Below, piece after piece: positions 54,414 to 62,459 of a stretch of 64,000 bases of DNA. The stretch covers positions 62,001-126,000 of the forward strand of contig NZ_JAAMFN010000004.1 of assembly GCF_013376095.1 (NCBI RefSeq). Reading direction: 5' to 3'. The translations under genes were made by a program, and so were the position numbers. The notes under the pieces were generated by a model. That model made no database searches. It saw only the letters and a list, made by a program, of their open reading frames with translations, and was not told the origin of the DNA. The number at the start of each line of letters is the position of its first letter. Position 1 is the first letter of the stretch. The DNA is from Arthrobacter sp. SDTb3-6. GTDB taxonomy: Bacteria > Actinomycetota > Actinomycetes > Actinomycetales > Micrococcaceae.

Positions 54414-55595
54414 GTGACTGTTACAGACATCCCCGCCAGCGACACCAAACTGGACCTTCCGCCGCTCAAACTGGGCAATATCACCGTGGACACGCCGGTG
54501 GTGCTCGCCCCCATGGCCGGCATCACCAACACCGCGTTCCGGCGCCTGTGCCGCGAGCACGGCGGCGGCGTCTTTGTCTCCGAAATGGTCACCTCCCGCG
54601 CACTCGTGGAGCGCACCCCGGAGTCCATGCGCCTGATCAGCCACGACGACGACGAGAAGATCCGCTCCGTGCAGCTGTACGGCGTGGACCCCGAAACGGT
54701 GGGCAAGGCCGTGCGCATGCTGGTCGAGGAGGACCACGCGGACCACATCGACCTGAACTTCGGCTGCCCGGTCGCCAAGGTCACGCGCCGCGGCGGGGGA
54801 GCGGCCCTGCCCTGGAAGCTGGACCTGTTTACGGCGATCGTCCAGACCGCCGTGCGCGAAGCGTCCAAGGGCGGGCTGCCGCTGACCATCAAGATGCGCA
54901 AGGGCATTGACGATGACCACCTCACCTACCTGGAGGCCGGCCGCATCGCGCGCGACGCCGGCGTGGCCGCCGTGGCGCTGCACGGGCGCACGGCCAGCCA
55001 GTTCTACTCCGGCCAGGCGGACTGGGAGGCCATCGCCCGGCTCCGCGAGGCACTGCCGGACGTGCCCGTCCTGGGCAACGGGGACATCTGGAGCGCGGAG
55101 GACGCCATCGCCATGGTGCGCCAAACCGGCGTCGACGGCGTGGTGGTGGGCCGCGGCTGCCAGGGCCGCCCGTGGCTGTTCGGCGACCTGAAGGCCGCCT
55201 TCGAGGGCAGCGACAAACGGCACAGGCCGGGACTGGCCGAGGTGGCGGCCGCCGTCTACCGGCACGCCGAACTGCTCGTGGACACCTTCGACGACGAAAA
55301 CAAGGCCCTGCGCGACATCCGCAAGCACATGGCCTGGTACTTCAAGGGCTACGTGGTGGGCGGGGACCTGCGCGCCCAGCTTGCCGCCGTCCCCACCCTT
55401 GAGGTCCTGCGGGGGCTTCTGGACCAGCTGGATGCGGACAGCCCGTATCCGGGCGCCGACGCCGAGGGACCCCGCGGGCGGGCCGGCAGCCCCAAGCGCA
55501 CCGCCCTGCCGGACGGCTGGCTGAAGGACCGCACGCTCAGCGGCCTGCAAAGGACGGACATCGCCGGCGCGGAGCTGGACGTCTCCGGCGGGTAG
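54414..55595 (+). CDS. dusB: tRNA-dihydrouridine synthase DusB
   Basis: FMN enzyme (393 residues) that reduces uridine in the tRNA D-loop. The TIM-barrel start VVLAPMAGITNTAFRRLCRE, the catalytic Cys118 in DLNFGCPVAKVTRRGGG, LTIKMRKGIDDDHLTYLEAG, ALHGRTASQFYSGQADW and GNGDIWSAEDAIAMV are all standard. The C-terminal helical tRNA-binding part follows (IRKHMAWYFKGY). It is divergent from the polyketide synthase operon; GTG start at 54414. Confidence 0.95.
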   Translation: MTVTDIPASDTKLDLPPLKLGNITVDTPVVLAPMAGITNTAFRRLCREHGGGVFVSEMVTSRALVERTPESMRLISHDDDEKIRSVQLYGVDPETVGKAVRMLVEEDHADHIDLNFGCPVAKVTRRGGGAALPWKLDLFTAIVQTAVREASKGGLPLTIKMRKGIDDDHLTYLEAGRIARDAGVAAVALHGRTASQFYSGQADWEAIARLREALPDVPVLGNGDIWSAEDAIAMVRQTGVDGVVVGRGCQGRPWLFGDLKAAFEGSDKRHRPGLAEVAAAVYRHAELLVDTFDDENKALRDIRKHMAWYFKGYVVGGDLRAQLAAVPTLEVLRGLLDQLDADSPYPGADAEGPRGRAGSPKRTALPDGWLKDRTLSGLQRTDIAGAELDVSGG

Positions 55596-55628
55596 CGCAA
55601 CGCGGCCGTGCCGTGGGATCATGCAGCC

Positions 55629-55928
55629 ATGACCACAGCGGATAACGCCAGCGGGCCCGGGCAGCAACTGTGCTGGTGCTGCGGGCGGACCTTCCCGGAG
55701 TCGGGGATCATCCGGCTCGGCAGCAGGCCCGAGGCCGGGGTGTGCCTGAACTGCACCATTTCGCTGCGGCAGCGGGCCCGGGAACGGCAGGCCGCGGACC
55801 AGGGTGTCCTGGCACGGTGGCGGGTCCAGGCCGTCCGCAGCGGCCGGCAGGCGGTCATGCAGCGCAATTGGCACCGTCTCCCGGCTGTCGGGCCGGCGCT
55901 GCGCTGGATCAACCGTCACCTGCCCTGA
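55629..55928 (+). CDS. Small zinc-ribbon-like hypothetical protein
   Basis: A 99-residue protein with CWCCGRTFPESGIIRLGSRP and VCLNCTISLRQRARE, two CxxC knuckles 28 residues apart that should bind one zinc. The rest is a basic, Trp-containing helix (RWRVQAVRSGRQAVMQRNWH). No family recognised. It may bind nucleic acid or protein. ATG 55629 is preferred over an in-frame ATG-less extension; GATCAT lies 6 nt before it. It sits between dusB and dgt on the same strand. Confidence 0.65.
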   Translation: MTTADNASGPGQQLCWCCGRTFPESGIIRLGSRPEAGVCLNCTISLRQRARERQAADQGVLARWRVQAVRSGRQAVMQRNWHRLPAVGPALRWINRHLP

Positions 55929-55966
55929 GCCACCCTGGCCGTCCCCGGACCGGGGCGCGATGGCCC

Positions 55967-55972
55967 TAAACT
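55967..55972 (+). promoter_or_regulatory. Putative -10 of leaderless dgt
   Basis: TAAACT, 7 nt (AAGGGAT), ATG at 55980. AAGGG is too near the start for normal pairing with 16S rRNA. Confidence 0.45.
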
Positions 55973-55979
55973 AAGGGAT

Positions 55980-57254
55980 ATGTCTACCGCCGCGCAGCCA
56001 GAGTATTCGCCCACGGACGTGGAGCGCTGGGTCCAGGAAGCCCACAAGAACAGCTTCCGCACCGTTTTCGAACGGGACCGCGCCCGGGTCCTGCACTCCT
56101 CGGCACTGCGCCGGCTCGGGGCCAAGACCCAGGTGGTGGCCCCGGACACCGACGACTTTGTCCGCACCCGCCTCACGCACAGCCTCGAGGTGGCACAGAT
56201 CGGCCGCGAGCTGGGCCGCACGCTCGGCTGCGACCCCGACGTCGTCGACACCGCCTGCCTCGCCCACGACCTTGGCCACCCGCCGTTCGGCCACAACGGC
56301 GAGTCCGTCCTCAACGACCTCTCCCACGACATTGGCGGCTTCGAGGGCAACGCCCAGACGCTGCGCCTGCTGACCCGCCTGGAGTCCAAGGTGATCAGGC
56401 CCGACGGCGGTTCGGCCGGGCTGAACCTGACCCGCGCCTCCCTGGACGCCTCCTCCAAGTACCCCTGGCTGGCGGCCGACGCGCCGCTCGTGGGCGGGCG
56501 CCGGACCAGCAAGTTCGGCGCCTACGCCGACGACCTGCCCGTGTTTGAATGGCTGCGCCGCGCCGCCCCGGCCGGCAAGACCTGCATCGAGGCGCAGGTG
56601 ATGGACCTGGCCGACGACATCTCTTACTCCGTCCACGACGTGGAGGACGCCATTGTTGCCGGCCACGTGCAGCTGAAGTGGCTGGCCAACCAGGACCAGC
56701 GTAACCGCGTCCTGGGCTACACGCAGCAGTGGTACCTGCCCGGCGTGGACACGGCGGAGATCGACGCGGCCCTGTCCCGGCTGGAGGCCGCCGACGTCTG
56801 GGTGCGCCACGCGGACGGCAGCCGGGCGTCGATGGCGGCGCTGAAGGACATGACCAGCCAGCTGATCGGCCGCTTCTGCCAGAGCGCCGTCGCCGCCACC
56901 CAGGCCATCTACGGGACGGGACGGCTCACGCGGTACGCGGCCGACGTCGTCGTGCCCCAGGAAACGGCCGTGGAGATCGCGGTCATGAAGGGCCTGGCCA
57001 CCACCTTCGTCATGACCACCGACCACCGCCAGCCCATCTACCAGCGCCAGCAGGACATCCTCAGCGAGCTCGTGGCCGTGCTCAGCGCCACGGGGGACGC
57101 GCACCTGGAGACCATGTTCGCCGCGGACTGGCGGGAGGCGGACGACGACGGCGCCCGGCTCCGGGTGGTCATCGACCAGATCGCCTCACTGACCGATGTC
57201 TCGGCCCTGGCCCTCCACGAGCGCCTCGTGGGGATGGAGCGCACGCTCCTCTAG
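55980..57254 (+). CDS. dgt: Deoxyguanosinetriphosphate triphosphohydrolase
   Basis: HD-domain enzyme (424 residues) that converts dGTP (or other dNTPs) to nucleoside and triphosphate. Metal ligands: TRLTHSLEVAQIGRELG, then LAHDLGHPPFGHNGESVL (His-Asp) and MDLADDISYSVHDVEDA (distal Asp). RVLHSSALRRLGAKTQVV at the N-terminus is typical of the Dgt group that lies next to dnaG in actinobacteria, as here. It balances nucleotide pools for DNA synthesis. Confidence 0.94.
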   Translation: MSTAAQPEYSPTDVERWVQEAHKNSFRTVFERDRARVLHSSALRRLGAKTQVVAPDTDDFVRTRLTHSLEVAQIGRELGRTLGCDPDVVDTACLAHDLGHPPFGHNGESVLNDLSHDIGGFEGNAQTLRLLTRLESKVIRPDGGSAGLNLTRASLDASSKYPWLAADAPLVGGRRTSKFGAYADDLPVFEWLRRAAPAGKTCIEAQVMDLADDISYSVHDVEDAIVAGHVQLKWLANQDQRNRVLGYTQQWYLPGVDTAEIDAALSRLEAADVWVRHADGSRASMAALKDMTSQLIGRFCQSAVAATQAIYGTGRLTRYAADVVVPQETAVEIAVMKGLATTFVMTTDHRQPIYQRQQDILSELVAVLSATGDAHLETMFAADWREADDDGARLRVVIDQIASLTDVSALALHERLVGMERTLL

Positions 57255-57270
57255 GCGCACGGCCGGAGGG

Positions 57271-58047
57271 TCAGCGGGATTCCCAGCGGAACCAGCGGAT
57301 GCCGATGCCGGCGCACACCACGGTCCAGGCCACGCAGGCCAGCAGGGCCCAGCCGTCCTGGGCGCTCCAGCCGGCCCGGTTGAGGATGTCGGCGAACAAG
57401 GTCATGAGGGCGCCCACGGGTGTCCACTCCGCGATGGACTTGAGGGTGTCGCCCAGCAGCCCGGTGCCACCCACAAGGCCCAGCAGGATCAGGACAATGA
57501 AGATCACCCGGCTGACGGCCAGGACGGCGGCGGAGGATTTCACCAGCCCCACCACTGCCTGCCCGATGGACAGGAACGTCACGCCGCCCAGGAGTGCAGC
57601 GCCCAGGACCAGCAGGACCTGTCCCGCGTCCAGGGCCAGCCCGTGCAGGATGACGCCGACCACCACCACAATGATGGACCCGACAAGGTTGGCGGCCACC
57701 TGGACGCCCATGCGGCTGCCCATGATGGCCCAGGTGGGGACGGGCGCTGCATGCAGGCGTTGCAGGACGCCGGTGTCGCGGTCGCCGGCGATGGCCAGCG
57801 TGAAGCCGAGCATGCTGGAGGTGAGCAGCCCGATGACCAGGGCCAGGCCGATGGTGAGGGTGGTCCCGCCCAGCCGGTGCTGGGACTTGCCAAAGGTGGT
57901 GGCAACCAGGATGACCACGGGAAGCAGGATGCTCAAGGTGGCCGAAATTTTGCTGCGCATCAGCACGGTGGCGTCTGCGCGCAGCAGGGCGCGCAGGGCC
58001 AGGTTGAGCGGCGGGCGGACGGTGCCGGTGTCAGTCACGGATTTCAC
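57271..58047 (-). CDS. ABC-2 type exporter permease
   Basis: A 258-residue membrane protein with about six helices (ISATLSILLPVVILVATTFG, LVIGLLTSSMLGFTLAIAGD, VIFIVLILLGLVGGTGLLGD). RDTGVLQRLHAAPVPTWAIM and the QAVVGLVKSSAAV segment are typical of the daunorubicin/linearmycin-type export permeases. It overlaps the ATPase gene by 17 nt and forms a two-component exporter with it. GTG 58047 or GTG 58038 are both possible starts; GGGAA fits the second. Substrate unknown. Confidence 0.87.
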   Translation of the reverse strand: MKSVTDTGTVRPPLNLALRALLRADATVLMRSKISATLSILLPVVILVATTFGKSQHRLGGTTLTIGLALVIGLLTSSMLGFTLAIAGDRDTGVLQRLHAAPVPTWAIMGSRMGVQVAANLVGSIIVVVVGVILHGLALDAGQVLLVLGAALLGGVTFLSIGQAVVGLVKSSAAVLAVSRVIFIVLILLGLVGGTGLLGDTLKSIAEWTPVGALMTLFADILNRAGWSAQDGWALLACVAWTVVCAGIGIRWFRWESR

Positions 58048-58819
58048 TTCCCGTCAGTCCAATGAAAACGTCTTCAAGGGTCACTTCCCCGTGGGCCGCC
58101 TGGACCACGCGGGGATCGAACTTGTATTCCTCGATGAGCCCGGCAGGGGTGGCGAGCGCCACGAGCGCGCCGTGGTCGATGATCGCCACCCGGTCGCAGA
58201 CGGCCTGTGCCTCCTCCATGGAATGGGTGGTGAGCAGGATGCTGCGGCCCTCGCCGCGCAACGCCTCGATGCGGTTCCACAACTGCCGGCGCGACTGCGG
58301 GTCCAGCCCGGCCGTGGGCTCGTCCAGCAGGAGCAGGCGCGGCTCGTGGACGGACGCGATGAAGAGGGCCAGGCGTTGCTGCTGGCCGCCGGAGAGCTGC
58401 TTGAACCGCCGCCCCAGTTCCCCGCCAAGCCCGATCTGCTCGAGGGCGGTGCGCAGCTGGTCCCGGTCGAGCCGCGCACCGTAGAGACCCGCAAAGAGCC
58501 TGACGATTTGTTCAATGCCCAGCTCGGCCTGAAAGCTGGAGGTTTGCAGCTGCACGCCCAGGCGGGCCTTCGCCTCGAGCGGGTGCTCCGAGACGTCGAG
58601 GCCGTCCACCAGCAGAAACCCCGAGCGTGGCCGTAGCAGGCCCTCGATGGCGCTCAGGGTGCTGGTCTTCCCCGCGCCGTTGGGGCCCAGCAGGCCGAAG
58701 ATCTCGCCCGGGCGGATGTCAAAACTGATACCGGCGACGGCGGTGCGGGCACCGTAGGCGACCTCCAATTGGTCCACCTGCAGGACGGGAAGCGTGGCAG
58801 GTACATCCCCCTCGGACAT
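58031..58819 (-). CDS. ABC exporter ATP-binding protein
   Basis: A 262-residue ATPase: Walker A LLGPNGAGKTSTLS, signature LSGGQQQRLALF, Walker B LLLLDEPTAGLDPQSR, switch His in ILLTTHSMEEAQ. The C-terminal GLIEEYKFDPRVVQAAHGEV is the usual drug-exporter extension. ATG 58819 is preferred to the longer frame because AAAGGA lies 9 nt before it. Paired with the permease at 57271-58047. Similar pairs export drugs, antibiotics or lipids. Confidence 0.93.
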   Translation of the reverse strand: MSEGDVPATLPVLQVDQLEVAYGARTAVAGISFDIRPGEIFGLLGPNGAGKTSTLSAIEGLLRPRSGFLLVDGLDVSEHPLEAKARLGVQLQTSSFQAELGIEQIVRLFAGLYGARLDRDQLRTALEQIGLGGELGRRFKQLSGGQQQRLALFIASVHEPRLLLLDEPTAGLDPQSRRQLWNRIEALRGEGRSILLTTHSMEEAQAVCDRVAIIDHGALVALATPAGLIEEYKFDPRVVQAAHGEVTLEDVFIGLTGSEIRD

Positions 58820-58937
58820 GCCGCACATCCTTTCCACGCTGCGGGGCCGGGCGCCTGCGCATTAGTGCCAACGCTAAGAGCGGATGCTGGGGATCTCCTG
58901 TGGATTCGGCGTTCGTTTTCTGTGGCCGCCGGGGTCG

Positions 58938-59318
58938 TCAGTCCGTCCTGATGGGGGCGGCCCAGCCGGGGCGTGGAACCAGGCAAAAGGGGTGCCCGGC
59001 GGGGTCGGCGAACACCGTGGAGCCGGGGCCGCCCAGCTGCGATGCGCCCAGGGCGAGGACGCGCGGGCGGGCGGCAGCGACGTCGTCGACCATCACGTCC
59101 AGGTGCATTTGCTGCGGGTGGGCGGGGTCCGGCCAGCGGGGCGGCACATGGCCGGGGGCGAGCTGGAAGGCGAGTCCGGAGCTGTGGCTGTTCCCGGCGA
59201 CGACCACAAAGCCCGGTGAACGGTACGTGACGGGCTGTCCGAGCAGCGCAGCATAAAAACCGGCCAGCGCGTCGGGGTCGGGGCAGTCGATGACAAGGTG
59301 GTGCAGGCGCCCGATCAT
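58938..59318 (-). CDS. VOC-family glyoxalase-like protein
   Basis: A 126-residue VOC protein starting MIGRLHHLVIDCPDPDALAG with FYAALLGQPV and a second module with HLDVMVDDVAAARPRVLALG and STVFADPAGHPFCLV. Metal ligands His (RLHHLV), His (MHLDV) and Asp/His near the end are plausible. Small resistance- or lyase-like proteins of this type are common; substrate unknown. ATG 59318 is chosen over an upstream in-frame start because homologous VOC proteins begin just before the first strand. Confidence 0.85.
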   Translation of the reverse strand: MIGRLHHLVIDCPDPDALAGFYAALLGQPVTYRSPGFVVVAGNSHSSGLAFQLAPGHVPPRWPDPAHPQQMHLDVMVDDVAAARPRVLALGASQLGGPGSTVFADPAGHPFCLVPRPGWAAPIRTD

Positions 59319-59380
59319 GGGGCCGAGGCTACCACTGCCGCGGCGGCACCACCACAGGCCTGTCACCACAGGCGCTGCGG

Positions 59381-59764
59381 TTACATGCCGGCGGAGTAGC
59401 TGCCCAGGGCTGCGGTGAAATTGGCCAGCTGTTCGGGGCTGGCGAAGGAGAACACCATGCCGACGACGGCGGCCATCACGGCTGCCAGGCCCACGGTGGC
59501 GGCGCAGACGGCGGCGATGAGCTTGGCGTCGTCGTCAAGGCGGCCGGGCATGTGCAGCTCCGGGTCGATCAGGTTGGGGGCGCTGTCAAAGGTTCCGTCG
59601 GACAGCCGTGCCACCACCCGGGCGTTGGCGCGGTCCAGGCGCATCGAGGAAATGGCGCTGCCGTGGCGGGCCAGCAGGATGTCCGAACCGACGCTGCGGC
59701 GCACGGACGCAAACATGCCCTGGTGGCTGGCGTGACGGACGTTGCTGCGCACGGACTGAAACAC
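59381..59764 (-). CDS. Hypothetical protein with one C-terminal membrane helix
   Basis: A 127-residue protein. The N-terminal 70 residues are basic and soluble (SVRRSVGSDILLARHGSAIS, RLDRANARVVARL) and the C-terminal part has one membrane helix (LIAAVCAATVGLAAVMAAVV). GTG 59764 has AAGGGAG about 8 nt upstream. I do not recognise the family. It may be a small membrane-tethered protein and is divergent from dnaG. Confidence 0.65.
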   Translation of the reverse strand: MFQSVRSNVRHASHQGMFASVRRSVGSDILLARHGSAISSMRLDRANARVVARLSDGTFDSAPNLIDPELHMPGRLDDDAKLIAAVCAATVGLAAVMAAVVGMVFSFASPEQLANFTAALGSYSAGM

Positions 59765-59978
59765 TGTGGAGGCTCCCTTGGAAATGGTGTGGGGTGGTTT
59801 TCCCGGCCGGCGGCCCGGAAGTCCACGCCATTGGGGGGTAGTTAAATTCTATCGGCGCCAAGGGGCGTCCAGGCCTGAAACGGCGGTGATTCCAGCCACC
59901 AGGGTGTGCGTTTCCGGTCACTGGCGGGCGATCCCCACAGCGGCCGGCTGCCCGGGGCCGGGGGCGGACAAACTCACG

Positions 59979-59984
59979 TAAACT
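59979..59984 (+). promoter_or_regulatory. Putative -10 of leaderless dnaG
   Basis: TAAACT, 6 nt (GGCCGG), GTG at 59991; same hexamer as dgt. No ribosome site. Confidence 0.45.
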
Positions 59985-59990
59985 GGCCGG

Positions 59991-62024
59991 GTGGCTGGGT
60001 TGATCAAGCGGGAAGACATAGATGAGGTGCGCACGCGCACCGACCTGAAGGAAGTCGTCGACGCCTACGTCACCCTGAAGTCGGCCGGCATCGGCTCCTT
60101 CAAGGGCCTGTGCCCGTTCCATGACGAGCGCAGCCCCTCCTTCCACGTGCGCCCGCAGATGGGGTACTTCCACTGCTTCGGCTGCCAGGAGAGCGGCGAC
60201 GTCATCTCCTTCATCCAAAAAATGGACCACATCCCCTTTTCGGAAGCCGTGGAAAAGCTGGCCGGGCGTATCGGCTACGAACTCCATTACGAGGACGGCG
60301 GCACCGGCCCGCGTCGCGAGGAGGTGGGGCGCAGGCAGCGGCTCCTGGACGCCCACAAGATTGCCGGGGAGTTCTTCCGGGCACAGCTTCTCACGCCCGC
60401 GGCGGCCGCGGGACGGGCGTTCCTGGCCGAGCGCGGCTTTGAACGCAGCGCTGCGGACCGGTTTGGCGTCGGCTTCGCCCCGCAGGGCTGGGACTCCCTG
60501 TTGAAGCACCTTTCGGGAAAGGGATTCACCCAGGAGGAACTGAAGCTCACCGGCATGTTCTCCGAGGGCCAGCGGGGCATTTACGACCGCTTCCGCGGCC
60601 GCCTCATCTGGCCCATCCGGGACATTGCCGGGGACACGGTGGGCTTCGGCGCCCGCAAGCTGTTCGACGACGACCAGGGCCCCAAGTACCTGAACACCCC
60701 TGAAACCACCCTGTACAAGAAATCGCAGGTCCTCTACGGGATCGACCTGGCCAAGAAGAACATTGCCTCAAAGCGCCAGCTGGTGGTCGTGGAAGGCTAC
60801 ACGGACGTCATGGCCTGCCACCTGGCCGGGGTGGACACGGCGGTGGCCACCTGCGGCACCGCCTTCGGCGCCGACCACATCAAGGTGGCCCGCCGCCTGC
60901 TCTCCGACGACGGCACGGGCGGGGAGGTGGTGTTCACCTTCGACGGCGACGCCGCCGGGCAGAAGGCCGCCTTGAAGGCCTTCGACGAGGACCAGCGCTT
61001 CATCGCCCAGACGTACGTGGCCGTGGAACCCACCGGGGCCGACCCCTGCGAGCTGCGCCAGCGCCGCGGCGACGAGGCCGTCCACTCCCTGATCCGCTCC
61101 CGCCGCCCCTTGTTTGAATTCGCCATCCGCTCCACCCTGGCCAAGTTTGACCTCAGCACGGTGGAGGGGCGCGTCAGCGGGCTGCGGGCCTCCGCGCCGG
61201 TGGTGGCGGGAATCCGCGACGGCTCCACCCGGATCGGCTACAGCCAGGAACTGGCCGGCTGGCTGGGCATCGCCGACCCCAACGAAGTCCTGCGTGCCGT
61301 CAAGGGCGCCGAGAAGCGCGCCCATGCCGGCGCTGCCCGGCCCGGCGCACCTGGCAGCCCGCGGCCGGTTGCCGGGCAGGCGCCCGCCCCACGTGCCCCG
61401 TACGACGCCGGCCCCGCCGCCTCCCAGCGCCAGGCCGGGAACGGCGCCCCCTCCCGCGGGGCACACGCCCAGGGGCAGCATGCGCACGGCGGGCAGCCTG
61501 CCGCTGGCCGGACCGGCGTCGCACCGGCCCAGGAGCCGGCCCAACCGAGGTTCCCCCGTCCGGACCCGCGCGACCCCCAGGCCCGCATGGAGCGGGAGGC
61601 GCTGGAGGTGGTGCTCCAGCACCCGGGGCTGCTGACGGCAGGCAATTGGCAGCATTTTGCCGCCACGGAATTCCAGGTTTCCGCATACCAGGCCATCCAT
61701 GCCGGGATTGCCGCTGCGGGGGAATCGCTGGCAGCCTCGTCCCAGTGGCTGGAAGCCGTGCGGGCCAACGTGCCGGGGGAGCTGGGGAACCTCGTTGCCG
61801 AGCTGGCCATGAGCCCGCTGCCCACGAAGGCTGACGAGTCCCTGGAACGGTATTGCCGCGCGATGCTGCGCCGGCTTTTCGAAGGGCAGATCACCAAGCT
61901 GAAGCAGGAGCGGCTCGGCGCCCTGCAGCGCATGGATCCGGCCGTGGATCCGGAGGGGTACCAGCTGCTCCAGCGCGAGCTCATGGAGCTGGAAATGGCA
62001 CGCCGGGCCCTGCGCGGCGATTGA
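59991..62024 (+). CDS. dnaG: DNA primase
   Basis: Makes RNA primers for replication; 677 residues. The CHC2 zinc finger uses Cys41, His44, Cys62 and Cys65 (LCPFHDERSPSFHVRPQMGY). The TOPRIM core has VVVEGYTDVMACHLAGVDTA and FTFDGDAAGQKAALKA. A Gly/Ala/Pro/Gln-rich linker (about residues 445-530) leads to the C-terminal DnaB-helicase-binding helices (LEVVLQHPGLLTAGNWQHFA, KADESLERYCRAMLRRLFEG). The linker is longer than usual and rich in AHGQ-type sequence. Start GTG fits the -10 spacing. dgt lies upstream beyond four minus-strand genes. Confidence 0.96.
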   Translation: MAGLIKREDIDEVRTRTDLKEVVDAYVTLKSAGIGSFKGLCPFHDERSPSFHVRPQMGYFHCFGCQESGDVISFIQKMDHIPFSEAVEKLAGRIGYELHYEDGGTGPRREEVGRRQRLLDAHKIAGEFFRAQLLTPAAAAGRAFLAERGFERSAADRFGVGFAPQGWDSLLKHLSGKGFTQEELKLTGMFSEGQRGIYDRFRGRLIWPIRDIAGDTVGFGARKLFDDDQGPKYLNTPETTLYKKSQVLYGIDLAKKNIASKRQLVVVEGYTDVMACHLAGVDTAVATCGTAFGADHIKVARRLLSDDGTGGEVVFTFDGDAAGQKAALKAFDEDQRFIAQTYVAVEPTGADPCELRQRRGDEAVHSLIRSRRPLFEFAIRSTLAKFDLSTVEGRVSGLRASAPVVAGIRDGSTRIGYSQELAGWLGIADPNEVLRAVKGAEKRAHAGAARPGAPGSPRPVAGQAPAPRAPYDAGPAASQRQAGNGAPSRGAHAQGQHAHGGQPAAGRTGVAPAQEPAQPRFPRPDPRDPQARMEREALEVVLQHPGLLTAGNWQHFAATEFQVSAYQAIHAGIAAAGESLAASSQWLEAVRANVPGELGNLVAELAMSPLPTKADESLERYCRAMLRRLFEGQITKLKQERLGALQRMDPAVDPEGYQLLQRELMELEMARRALRGD

Positions 62025-62090
62025 CCCGGCCGGCGCGGGCGCGCCGATTTCGCAACGGCGCCGGCCTTTGTTATTGTTGTTCCTGCGCGA

Positions 62091-62166
62091 TCCTCTGTAG
62101 CTCAATTGGCAGAGCATTCGACTGTTAATCGAAGGGTTACTGGTTCAAGTCCAGTCAGAGGAGCCA
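62091..62166 (+). tRNA. tRNA-Asn (anticodon GTT), copy 1
   Basis: Cloverleaf: acceptor TCCTCTG/CAGAGGA, D-arm GCTC...GAGC, anticodon stem TTCGA/TCGAA with loop CTGTTAA, and T-arm ACTGG TTCAAGT CCAGT. Discriminator G at 62163 with CCA encoded (62164-62166). Confidence 0.95.
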
Positions 62167-62275
62167 ATCCCATTCAGGGATTTCCGGAAGCCAAACCGGA
62201 CACACGCGCAGCAGGCAAAAAACAAGGGGTGCATTTCATTTATGCAATGTGCCGATTGGGATATTCCTGCTTCAT

Positions 62276-62348
62276 TCCTCCGTAGCTCAATTGGCAGAGC
62301 ATTCGACTGTTAATCGAAGGGTTACTGGTTCAAGTCCAGTCGGAGGAG
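62276..62348 (+). tRNA. tRNA-Asn (anticodon GTT), copy 2
   Basis: Identical to copy 1 except for the acceptor pair next to the base: TCCTCCG/CGGAGGA instead of TCCTCTG/CAGAGGA, a compensatory change keeping the stem. No CCA is encoded (G then CAAGG), so it must be added after transcription. Confidence 0.95.
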
Positions 62349-62359
62349 CAAGGCAAAAG

Positions 62360-62404
62360 ATTGGCCCCACACCCCTTGAGGGTGCGGGGCCAATTTTATT
62401 TTTG
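62360..62404 (+). terminator. Rho-independent terminator after the tRNA-Asn pair
   Basis: ATTGGCCCCACACCC pairs with GGGTGCGGGGCCAAT (one mismatch) around CTTGA, followed by TTTATTTTTG. The T-rich tail makes it a classic terminator. Confidence 0.85.
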
Positions 62405-62413
62405 CCCGGCCCA

Positions 62414-62459
62414 ACAGTGCCTGGCCTTACAGTGCCTGGCCTTACAGCGGCTGGGCCTT
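62414..62459. repeat. Tandem 15-mer at the end of the MFS gene
   Basis: ACAGTGCCTGGCCTT at 62414-62428 and 62429-62443, and a diverged third copy (62444-62459) that reaches the stop of the minus-strand MFS gene. Function unknown. Confidence 0.6.

Noticed and set aside
62091-62348. Integrated element between the two tRNA-Asn genes
   Set aside because: Only about 110 bp lie between the copies, with no integrase; the compensatory change argues for a plain gene duplication.
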